Part shown: piece after piece, positions 38,512-50,600 of the stretch
Position numbering within the stretch: the stretch's first letter is position 1
Layout: every line of letters starts with the position of its first letter
Source: Acanthaster planci
Taxonomy: Eukaryota; Echinodermata; Asteroidea; Valvatida; Acanthasteridae
Assembly: GCF_001949145.1 (NCBI RefSeq)
Contig: NW_019091382.1
Location: 828,418-892,417 of the forward strand
Direction of reading: 5' to 3'
Length of the DNA: 64,000 bases
Notes under the pieces: generated by a model
Told to the model about the DNA's origin: nothing
The model's database searches: none
Seen by the model: only the letters and a program-made list of their open reading frames with translations
Position numbers and translations under genes: made by a program

Positions 38512-39663
38512 TTAACATGCGAACATATCACATGCACATGTACTGAACATACATGTAATTCTGCGTAACTCTTCACATGGCAGTAAAAGTTGCCTGCAAT
38601 TGGTTTCCATAATTCCTTGCACACATGCTCAAATGACCAAAATGTCTACATTTTATAAAGGGGTTGATGAAAACGTCCCAAAACAGGGAAAAGAACAAAC
38701 ATTGCAGACTTGCATGTACATGTGTGCGGGGAGTCTCGGATAGTACAGAGTACCATCAGCTTTTGTATGTTACCATACATGAATTTCCTGCTAAAAATAT
38801 TCAGGCTCGAGGCAATTTCTGCAAGGTCGGAAAGATAATGTATCTGGACACATTATTTTATTCCATTTCATGCTAGTGTGTTTTCTGGATTTCTGTAGCT
38901 TCCCTCCAATCCCCCCACCGGAATTTTCAGCACGGTATGAAAATAATCGGTTTTGCATTGATTCAGTTTTTGTGTGAAGGGAATAAGGGTTTTTTTGGGG
39001 GGAGGAGATATGAATGTCTGTGATTTTTCTTCTAATAATTTGTAGGTGTCCTTTGTAATTTTGCTCCTTCTTGTTCTGCCCTCCTGTGAGGTGGGGAACT
39101 GCTTGTCGAGACTGTCTCCTAATTGAATCAGAGCTGCTCTTTGCGAGAAGAGCTCTGCTTTCTTTCCATTTTTCCCCCTCTGTTTGAATTGGCAGCTTTT
39201 GTCTGCTAACAGTGCGTGTCTTTGGAAGTTCTCAAGGAACTCCCTGCTTTTCCTGTGACCACTCTCAAGCGCGCCCTTTCCCCCATCAGCGTTCATATAT
39301 GAAGCCAGTGGTGGCTTTTTGATTTCACGCAAAATATTGTTGAAGTTACCATTAAACCTGAATTCCTCAAAATGTAAATTTGTAAACGTTAGATTTTGAT
39401 CAGAAAATTTGCCGACCTTTGCACCATAGGCATGCACATGTTGAAGCATTTGTATACAGGGGCAAATTTGGGGATTTCTTTTACAACCTCTTATTGTCCT
39501 TCTAAGGGTTGAAGTTATGTAAAGTTACACCCCCCCCGTAGTCTGTCTCCAGTCAGACTGATGTTCCAGAATTGATGCAGCGGCGCAGTTTTTTTTTTCT
39601 TTCCTCCAGGGTTGGATTTTACAGACAATGTCAGACACACGTTTTGAGTCACTGGATTAGACT

Positions 39664-40033
39664 TGCTCGTCGGGTGCCCGGCAGAAGGGTGTAAGTGCAC
39701 TTACGGCCTCTTGCCGGGAAACATGATCACAGCAGAAAAAATGTTCCTGGTAAAGGGCGTAAGAAACGCACTGTCTTTATTTAGTGAACACGGATATAAT
39801 TTACTACAAAATCAACCTGGGCTGTACAAAAAGCAACCTTTGAGCAACTTATTGAAGGATTTGGGAATTTTTCATTTTTACTTTTGGCCAAGAAACTTTT
39901 ATATTTCATTAAAATAAAACAGTCGCATACATACATCCTTTTGCCAGGAAACGTTTTTTTTTACAGTGGTCATGCTTCCCAGCAGAACAGAAGGGCGTAA
40001 GCGCTTACGCCCTTCTGCCAGGCACACGACGAG
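39664..40033. mobile_element. MITE family C, copy 1
   Basis: Terminal inverted repeats of about 31 bp: GCTCGTCGGGTGCCCGGCAG... at the left and its imperfect inverse ...GGCACACGACGAGC at the right. Each is followed inward by GTAAGNGC/GCNCTTAC palindromes. A related copy is at 42699-43009. Confidence 0.75.
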
Positions 40034-41435
40034 CTCTATTGTGATTATAAGCTGACAACAACTTCGTATCCATGGTCTGCTAATATTGTTCAACGTCGAT
40101 CTCATCAGGATCTATTGCCCTGTGTAAATGATCGAGCTGCTCGCAAAAATGTTGGAGCAGTGCAGCAATAGAGGGCACTGTTGCAGCTCTCGCAGAGAAG
40201 AAAAAAAAGATTGACATGCATGCTTGAAATTGATTCGCTCCCTGACCAGAGACGAAAGACTTGGGGGGGGCGGCCTTTGAGGCATTTTCCCCACATGCCT
40301 TTAGGTAGAATGGAATTGTCTTGTGCCCCACGGATTGCCTTTCTATCGTATTTCGAAAACAACCAAAACATTTTACTAGGGGAATGGAGAGGGAGCATGA
40401 CCTTCCTTGGATCTGCTAGTAAACAGTCAGATTTTGTTTTGTTTTTTAACCCTCTTGGGTTCCCCCCCCAAAAAAAAAATCTAACCTGTCGATGCATAAG
40501 ATTCTCCCAATCTTCCCCATTCCTGAGCAATCCAGTATTTCATTACCAGTGCTGGGTGTTTGTGAATTTCCATTCTACCCCCCCCAACTCACCCCTCGAG
40601 CACAGCCCTGTGTATGTACTGTGTTCCTGTATGCATGTATTACGCACCTGTCAAGTACCTGGTGCAAATGTATGAAGGCTATTCCTCATCCATGATTCAG
40701 AGGTCTGTGTATGTGTAGTTGTGTCTACACCATGTGCAGCACACCAGTGAGGACCGGTAGTCTGTGCATCAATCATTTCCTTTTATTGAAGGCATATTTA
40801 CTCAAGGAATATTAAGCGAGGAGAATGCAACCACTGTTTGGGAACACACATACACCATCACCAGGCATATCAACATAAGTGTACATGTAGGTCTTGGGTC
40901 CAGGGAGAAGCAAAATGAAATTTTATCAGTAAAACAAAGTCTGGACCTCCTCTTCAAATTCCACTGATTTCAGCTCCACAGTTGTGGGGACCACACATCC
41001 GGAACAACAGTAATTATGCGGGCAAGTTAACTATGAGGACAAATTATTTCTCCTGGCAGCTCAGAAGCTAATTTCCCTACAGTTGTCCCCTCGATGCCAG
41101 TCCGGCCAGGGCAGCATTCATTACAGAGCAGCTGCTCACACACTGTCAGCAAAAATCCCATTCCCCCCCCCCCCGACACATCCAACATTCAATTTTGATA
41201 CACCTATTAAACTCCACCCCCCCAGGAATTCCTCACTTTGCCCCTTCCCCAGAGAGAAACAATCCAATTTGTACAAAAAGAACGAGATGGCGCGAAACAG
41301 AAGTGTCATGGTTATTATTAAATCTCCATGTCCTCAAACTGCATTTTTTTCTTTTTCCTTTTTCTTGATCTCTCTGTCTCTCTGGGGGAAAAAAACCCAT
41401 TGGCTGGATCCCGCGTGGCCGTGCCGTGGCTGCAG
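40034..41435. other. Non-coding stretch and splice acceptor of the first common M13 exon
   Basis: No gene seen. From 41344 to 41433 a long polypyrimidine tract is followed by a stretch without any AG, then CAG right before the exon at 41436. This is a clear AG-exclusion zone. Confidence 0.6.
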
Positions 41436-41627
41436 ATGGTGAAGTACCAGCGGTCTTCCTTGAGCGGGGGTGACGAGCTCTCGGATCATGACCAGGCCAC
41501 AGTTGCAGGTTTGCCCAACAGCCAGCCGGCAGCCCCCAGCAGCCAGCCGACATTGTCAGGAGTGGTGCGGGCGGGAAACGGCGGCAATCTCGGCAGGAGC
41601 ACGATGGGGGAGAACAACTGCACCAAG
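41436..41627 (+). CDS. ECE1-like: M13 peptidase exon: cytosolic N-terminal segment
   Basis: 64 codons in phase 0 (MVKYQRSSLSGGDELSDHD...), rich in Ser, Gly and Gln. The MVKYQRSSL start recalls the YKRATL segment of vertebrate ECE1. Acceptor CAG at 41433-41435, donor GTAGGA at 41628. The ATG may act as start codon or as internal Met. Confidence 0.85.
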
Positions 41628-44600
41628 GTAGGATGGCCGATGACGGATGTCAGTGCATTTTACACGGAAGAGTGAATATTCTTGGATGATTGAAATCCTA
41701 TACTGTGTACAGCGTATGCTTAGGAAATTGGTGCATGTAAACACTTGTCCATTTTAAACCTGAAATATTAACTGGCAGTGTTTATAATTTGGCCCCCGGT
41801 GCAATGTTGTTGAAGAGGTCACTCGTTGCTTGCTGGTGCTTTTTATTACATGTGATTTGCTTTAGAGGAATTCAGCGATTTGCCCCATTATTGAAACAAC
41901 AACAGTCAACAACAATGAGTTTGTACCATTTTTCAGAGAAGGAAAGCTTACTACTCCTTGACATGTTTCAACATCCCCTTTGAAATTAAATTGTTAAGGC
42001 CAAATGCACATTTCTGTTATTTCAATTAGGTTTAGAAATTAGACTAGACTGGCAGATTGAAATCTGCAATTCTGAGATAAGTTTCATTTTGAAAGGAGAG
42101 TCCGAGCTGCGTATGTTTGAGTAGATGTACAGTTAGCCTGTTCCGATGCTTTATGGACATCATGACTGATCTTCCTTGTGGTTTTTCCAACTCACTGACA
42201 TGCTCCTAAGCACCAAACAGCCTGTTTTTCATCAGTCTCGTTGGGCTACATGCATGATTCAGTTGTTTAATTAAATTCATTGAAGCCATCTCAGGGGTCA
42301 TCTTGCTGGACATATGCACACTTGCAAAGGCCCCTAGAAAAAGGGCCAGGAAGACAAATGACGTTGAATCCTGTTACAGTATTTGTCATTTGAATAACTT
42401 TATTTGTTTTACTGACAGTTTGATTCTGCACTTTCTGGTTGAAGACATTTATGTTGAATTGCACATACTGTACATGTCCATCAGAAAAAAAAGGCATGAA
42501 AAGGAAAGCCATTTTATTATAAATGGACCAATATTTATCCAAATAACAACACTGACATGCTAGTGGTTCTGCCAAGTTTAATTTAATGTAATCACACAGG
42601 TTTTTCCCCAGTAAGTATGGTCTGCACTACCCTTGGTGGGAATATTTATTTTGGAAGTACCATTGCCATTTAAAAAAAAATGAACACAATTACAAGTTGC
42701 CGCGTGCCTGGACGAAGGGCGTAAGCACTCATGCCATTTTGCTGGGAAGCACGATCACCTAAAAAAATTTCCCAGTAAAAGGACATATTTATGTAACTTT
42801 TATTTTAAGGAAATATAAAGATTTCTTTGCAAAATTTTTTTTTTACTTCCCAAATCGTTTTAGTTGTTCAAAGGTTGGTTTTTGTACAGCCTGTGTTGAT
42901 TTTGTGATAAATTTTATCTATTTTTACTAAATAACAGACTGTGTTTCTTACATCCTTTTGCCGAGAACACTTTTCCTGGTGTAATCATGCTTTGCCGGAC
43001 ACACGATGAAATGGGGTCTGTGCATGTCTTTACAACTTTTGTTTTGCTTTTTATTTACTCCATAAGCAAAATTTCATTTTATCAATGGCACTCTTATTCA
43101 AATGCTTTCCTTTATATTAAACATAAATTTTATAACAAGTGAAATTTTTCCTAAACAGAAAGTATCACAGAGAGTTCCTTATTTATTAGAATGGAAAATA
43201 TTTAAATGCAGTGGAAATATCTTTCACTGTAATTTTTTTCTGTTATCCTGGAAATTTCCACCTATGAGATTGGTCCTTGTCGGGATTCAGCTGAGACACC
43301 ATATCTGAGGACCCGTCCCAGACTGAGGACTTTACTGTGCAGTGAGGACATTTATTTTACCAAGTATCATCTGAGGACACAAGTAATTCTTTGCTTCACT
43401 GCTTTTGTTCAGGTGCCAGATGTTCATTACAAAAACTCCAATTCCAACAACATCAAGTACGTTCGAGGGGAGATGGGCGGAGCTGCCGGGAAATTTGGAG
43501 GGCGGACGTTAATGGAGAAGATACTTGTGGTGCTCTGCGTGGTGCTCTTACTTCTAGTGCTCATCCTTGCCATCTTGTATGCAATTGAGAGCCAAGAAGG
43601 TTAGTTACCAGATTCATTCCTGTGCATTGTAACGGTACGCATACATGTAAGGTTTTAGTTGGCGTACATAGTACTGTACATAGCTACATGTATGTCCGAA
43701 TTCCTTGGCTAGGGCCTGAAATTGTGCATGATCGAGCTTATGGTAAGTGGCTACAGCCAATTCCCATTTAGTTTTGTGTAAGTTTGAGCCATAGCCAAGT
43801 GAGTCAGACATACATGTAGCACCTGCGGCTGTGGCTCTATCTTCCATTTCACAAGAGGTACAGCTCTGATTTTTTGGAATTAAAAGAAGATATCAAGCTT
43901 TGTGTGACTAAGGGTTTCAAAGCGAGGAGAAATGTGGGGTCTGCCATGTCCGACACCGGAAGCTGAACTCTGAAGCCAAACCCAATGAGGTAGCCAGGCA
44001 TTTGTAAACAACCTCAGAGAGGGATCAGCGCAGTTGGAATGGGGACGGCATTTTAGTACATTCATCATCAGTTTGTCGTACACGTGATTCACAAGTTTGT
44101 CTACGTTTATGGATTCACAAATCCATGGAGATCACAGCAGATGGTGTGCATTAACCCTAGCAAATGTCAGTTGGAATGTTTCAAGGCATCAAATTAATTC
44201 CCTCTGCAACTTATTAGTTGTTGGATATCCTAATGATAAATTGTTGGAAGATGTTACACATGTACATCTTGCCAATTTGTACTCATTCAAATGAAAATAT
44301 ATGTACATGCACTCCATGTCACACACAACTATGAATCAGCATGCACACACAATATGCTCTACAGAGGCTCCTGTGGCCACAGCTTATGTACACGTATACA
44401 GTGCCTTTTCTTTTCAAAACCCTGCAGTTCACAGTGTACGGTTCACAAGTTTCCATTTTGATATTAAAACTGAACTCATCTTTGGGCCCTGTGCTTGAAT
44501 TGGTACACACTTCGTTGTGGTGCAGTTGGCAAAAATATGCATGTACTGTACACCTTTGATAAAACCTGTAATGTAGTTTGGTATTTTTTCTCTTAATCCC

Positions 44601-47600
44601 TCGTTTTCTCTCCTTTTTTTTTTCTTTTCTCTCCATCTGCTTCCCCGTTTTCCTTTATAAACTGAAAAGTAAAGTAAAGCATTTGGTCGGGGAGATCAGT
44701 GAAATCCTCAGAGCTACTGAATCACAAATCCCAATTGGGTCATACAGTATTCATGCACTCGTTGAAACTAATGATGCATAGCCAGCAGTCCCTTGACATA
44801 CTGTACGTCGTGCATATGCTGGAGATCCATATCGTGGGAGTTGAGGCTCACACCCGCACATGTCCTTGCACTTTCAAATATACTCACCTTTTTACCGGAT
44901 ATTACCTGGGCAAAATGAAAAGTTCATTTCCTCTTTCTCCCTTTTCCAGAAGCTCCGTTGAATGTTCCATGTTGCGTTGTAACAGCTCGCTGTATAGGCA
45001 CTGCCGTGAGGCAGCACAGGATTTTCTTTCTTGATTGCGCGCCACAAAACATTGATACTCCTTTTCCGGCAAGCTTTTTATGCTTGAAAGTATGTCACAT
45101 TTATGAGAAAAAGCAGTTTGAGGGAGTATTGCCGGTGGATTTCAAGGTTTCTTAAATGACAAAATATACCCCTCGGTGTTGGTTTTTGAGATTAACCCAT
45201 TTATTCTGATCAGGATTGGGTTTTGCACGCATGTAGCTAGCACAAAGTTTTCTAGCATTAACATCAAATGCATGGCTGCAGGACAGCACCGCACCACCTT
45301 GAAATTGGTGCTAGCGCTGATGGCTGAGCAGGGCCCACGGAGCCCTTTAAAATCTGGCCCTGGGAACATATACCCATGGGGTGCCCAAAGACGCCCAGAC
45401 ACTTATCTGGCTAACACTCTGGTGGGTACATTATGTGAGAAAAGAGACAAATCGCATTGACATCCCTTGCACAGGGATTGTCAGGACTCTGGCTTGCTAT
45501 AGATTCATTAGAAGCTCTGTCCTGGCTCATTTTGTCAGGTTGGGCCACATATTTTAATTTCTTAACTTCGTCCCCCCCTCCAAAAAAAATCAAATTTCAC
45601 TGGAGGAAATTGGCGGAGAAAAGCTAATCAAATATCCACGACTTCTGCACCAGACCCTGGGTAAATTTAGCAGTCGTGAATGGCTGGCGAGCGTATTACT
45701 CCTGCAGCCCGGAGAGCGAGTAAAAAAAAATGATTTGATTTATTCATTCAAGAGCACTTCGTAATTGAATTGGGGCACCAAGTGTGTTCCCAGGCCTGAC
45801 TCCACCGGTGCATGCCGCCTTGTGACTTTCATTGTTCAAGATGCTAAAATGATATTAAAGTATAGTGCATTCATGACGGGTTTACTGCATTGAAAGTATC
45901 CAGCATACAGGTACATACATACCTGTGCAAAATTTGTACAAGCACGGTAAATGCTATGCATACAAACTTGTGCCACGAAAGCATTTCGTTTTGTCTCCTG
46001 CTTTTGTTTTTCTCTGCTTTGGTCATTTTTTGCCTTAAACACCCAACCATAACCAAGCGCCTTTCCCTTGGCATGGTGTTACCAACCAACCGTGTTCATG
46101 TACATGTCGATGTGCACCAGTTCTTGGCAGATTCTGATACTAGTAATATGATAGTATGTAGTACACGTAGGCACATGGGCTGTAATGCTTGAAGACTGTA
46201 ACATTTTTTTGTTTAAAAGCAAAGAAGAACAGGGCTTAGCTGAGAAAATGCCTTCAAACTTTGCTAGTAATATGCATCACATATAAATGCAAAAATGTCA
46301 ACATGTTCACAGAAGAACAGCCTCCACACTGTAGAGGAAGCACGTCTAAGAAGCATCATTACCAATTCCAAGTACCATACTGTTGTCTGGTTGGCTTGTT
46401 GGCTTTACCTTGAAAAGAGCAGGTCCATGTCCCGATCAGGTTACTTCTTGCAAAGAGTTGTTTTGGCACACTTTATTTATCCCCCATTTGTTTGTGCTGA
46501 CACACATGGCGTCCAGCAGATCTTTGGGAAGCAAAAATATTCTGACCACCGTACTGAGCTGGCACTGCGACAAATATTGGCCCTCTTGGGGACCCTTGAG
46601 TGTCACAAAACTTTGATTTGAGGTTGTGAGAAGCACCATGCATATACATGTATGTACATGTACTGGTACATGTACATGCATGGGTAATTCCAGAACTTAG
46701 GGGTCCAAAAGTGTGACATTTTTGTGTTCCTGTTTGGAGGAAGGAGGGGATCTGACCTTTGTTATTTGACATGGAAATATCACCGGAATTGATTTCAAAC
46801 TATAGATATTAGTTTGGCAGGTAATTTGCATTAATTCATCACTTTTGGTAATTAGAAAATGCATTCTGAACTTTCAAAATCAAATGTCAGACGTGACAAG
46901 GACACGAAAAAATAATGGACCCTTTATTTCTGGAATTACCCACATGCATGATAAAGATAGTTTTCAGCAGTCAGTGCATGTTTTTGTTGCACTGACTGTG
47001 TCATATCTGGCCAATTTATCCTGCCGTTTTTTCGAAATTTGGATCATCAGCCAGAAATAACACCATCGGCAAGTTGTTAAATTCTCAATCTGTCTCCAGC
47101 TTGTCTAGACATTTCCAGAACCCCCAAAAATAAAAGCAACCAACAAAGCAAAACAAAAATCCTCGTGGGTATCTAGCTATTTGCTCAGCTAAGTTTAAAA
47201 CATGAACTAGGGTCCTCTGCCGTTCTTTTCCCCAGGGATGGTGTGGCTGAAAGAAATATATGACTTCATCGAGTGAACTGGAGCATCTCAGTTGGAGATT
47301 GCATGAGTGCAATCAGCTTAAATGGGGACTTTTTCCTCTTTTTTTTTTAAGATTGTAATGGTCCCTGCGAGTAAGCTATACAGTCATGTTAAGAGTTTAT
47401 GACAGGGCCACCAATTCTCATGCATTAAGCATGAAACTCGTGCATTCCAGGTTATTCTCACATTTGACTTACCAAATGTGATTCCTCATGCTCAAAAATG
47501 AAATCAAATAAGAAATTCAAAGATTAAAAAAATATACATTACAAACCAGTGAAGACATTTGCACGTGAGTTTCTGCTCAATAGTGACCCATATAATTGGC

Positions 47601-50600
47601 AGTTGATGCACAAGGTAAACAGCCAATCATCTGTTAAAAGCTAAAAAGGTGGAAAACTCACACACTGTCCTGCAATTGCTCTTTTTTTCTCACCAAATCT
47701 CTTGTCTCAATTCTTACTCAATGTTGGGCATATTTGAGCAACGAGAGACGGACTGCCAGTATGTCTGAAACAATGGACGGGTACTCAACCATTTGGAACC
47801 ATGAGCCCCCAGGACACATTAAAACTCGCTGATAATCAAGAGCATTTTCTAAAAATTTAGTACAGAGGGGACCATTTCCTTATCAACAAAATTTTACTCG
47901 ATGTGCTTTATCCTACTCGACTGTGTAATTTTATCAACATTTTTATATTTGTAAAAGTTTTTTGTGAAACAAGTGGAAATAAACCAATAATGATAACAAC
48001 GTTTTGAATGTTTAATTCGACAGAAGTCTTCCACCCCCGCCTTACATTCTGTAACTTTATTTCCGCCCCCACTGTCCATCTCCTGTTTCCTGCCCCCACA
48101 TGGGAGAAAGGAAAGTGCGTTTAATGGCCCGCAAAATTCAAAGTAAATTCAATCCCTGTTACATAAAGGCATAAATCGTCCTTAACATGTAAATGAGATT
48201 AAAGGTATAAAAAAGTAATTGTAATGCTCAAGCCAAGACCTGTCATAAAACTTGGAAAATCCGACCATTTGCCAACTAGGTGTCCTGAGAGCTTTGCGGT
48301 GAACTAAATCAATATTTAAAAGAATCAGAGAAGAAAAGGATAGCCTGTGTACTTAGAAAAAAAAAGGAATAAAAGTAAGTGTTTCGTGAGTGGGTTATAT
48401 GGTGATTCATTAAATTTGTGAAATGTACTGCGCGTATAAGGGCTTAATGTGCCATTACGTCTGAGGCTGAAGAGGACATAAATATGGCAAATGGTGTTTG
48501 AACAAGGCGAGAGACGTGGATGGGCCCAGATTAATGCCCACCGTACACCAACTTGACGCTTGCCCGTGTGTCGGTATTATACATGCTAAGGGCTGAGTAG
48601 AATATCTGATTATTTCGATATTTGATTGATATCGGAGTTTTTCACTGCAGTTAGTATCACAAGTTAAAAGATTTCACCGGTTTGCTGTATGCCGTCAATG
48701 AATGAGTATTTGATTAATTGGAAATGCAGATACTGCTCTTGTGGGATTCTACAATTTGGTTTGTAGCTTTATCATTTTAATCTATGTTTTCCAAGTCATT
48801 ACAGCCTTCATATCCAGCAAGAAATGAGACCGAGGGGTACCCCCCCAACATGTCCAATCACCATACACACTCTAGACTATTGTTACTAGAAACACATCCC
48901 CCAAGATCTCTGAAAAGAGTTCCTCGGATTCCAGTGAGACAATGACCAACACAAAGCAAGGGGGGGTTCTCTCCGTCTCATATCTTGCTTCATATGACAG
49001 CCTTTACATACTGTGCCAAAACACCACATGTTTAGGTACATGTACATGTACATTGTACATGTAGAGGTTATTTTTTTCCGCCATTTTCAAATGGTAGAAA
49101 TACCTGTATATTGTGTCTACTGACATGACAGGTATTAGGTACATGTACATATGGTATATAGAGGGCAAAAAGTGTGCGGACCAATTTGGGGGAAGCATAT
49201 ACCCAATTTGTGTTAAAAGCGTGCTTAGGATGTTTTTTGGAGGGCCCTTTTTTTCGCAGGACTGCTCTCCACAGAATTGGGGAGGAAATGTGCCCAATGT
49301 GTTAGATTTATTAATTAACTGGACACGTGCAAAGAACTTTACTGCTTACTGCTTTACCACTTATGTGGTACTGCCATTTCATGGCTTCTTCAAACATAGA
49401 CATGGCCCCTTGCCTGCTTTTAGCAATGGGTCATTTTTAAATGCGTGTACATGCAAATGCAGAACGTGGCTGAAGAGAAAGGCAATCCCAAAAGCCGGAT
49501 AACTTTGTCTCGTCATGTTTCTTGTGGCATGTGGCCCAAGAGATAATCAACAGTTCTCGGTTTGAAGGTGAGTTGGTATCCCCTCCGATGAAACGTATAC
49601 CCATATATGTCAAAGCTTTGTTATCTAAATGCTGATCAGTTTCTTTACACTTTTACTCTCTTCCTTTTTGCTCGTAAGCTCCTCGTCATTTCCTGAGCCT
49701 CGCAAAATATCTCCCACCCGCGGAGGCCTGATTATACCTCCGGACCTAGACCACGCAATCACGAAAGGTTAATTGCCAGAGTAATTTTCATGAGTCCTTC
49801 CATTTTGAAATGGACAGAACAGCTGTGCGCCCTTTTGAAACGGCGGGGCGAGCATGGGAAAGGAAAATAAACCCCAGATGAGAACAGAAATAGCCTGTCC
49901 GATAAGCTCTCTCAGGTATTTGCCATTTAAGACACAAATTCTTCCATATTGAGGGAACCATGAACTTTCCAGCTCATGGTCGCATTTACTCATTTCAGCC
50001 GCTCCACTGCTGTGTTCTTTCCAAGGTTTGTGTGCGAACTGTACCCCAGAGATACATGAAAATTGCCTGTTACGTTCATTACAACGAGTTTAAAATGCAC
50101 TCGTGTGATTATATAAATTAAATACTTTGGAGAATAATTCCACATGTTCAATGCATACATGTACATGTGTGACTGCTACCTATTACATTGTGACCGTATG
50201 TAGGGAAACAGAACATTGCCTTTATTACATACACAAAAATATGCCCCACAGGTTAAGACGTAAAAATTGTTATAATACGTGTACTGTGATGCTGTCGTAG
50301 TTTAATTCCTGACAAAATGTTTAGTTCAAAAAGTATTTCTTCATCTTCTGTTGCTTAAAATTTCATACTTGTAGCGTGTGGGTACAGTACATGTGTACTG
50401 GTACATATGTGGAGTGCACCCATGTACGTGTATGTAAACATATATCCTCGAAACCTGAATCTCTATTTTCTTGCTGAGAGCTGCCGAGAGCTGATATGGC
50501 GTCACACAATGCGAGGGCAACGCCAGTCACAATGTCTGGGAAGGATGTTGACACCGTGCCATTCAGGTCGCCGAGCTCTGCCTTGTGCGCTCGCACCCAT

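Noticed and set aside
41328-41435. In-frame upstream extension of the first common M13 exon (ATG at 41328)
   Set aside because: The stretch is a long pyrimidine tract with no AG until CAG at 41433-41435, typical of an intron end.
50363-50596. 77-codon minus-strand frame in a GC-richer patch
   Set aside because: No recognisable family and no convincing splice sites; upstream the frame is closed.
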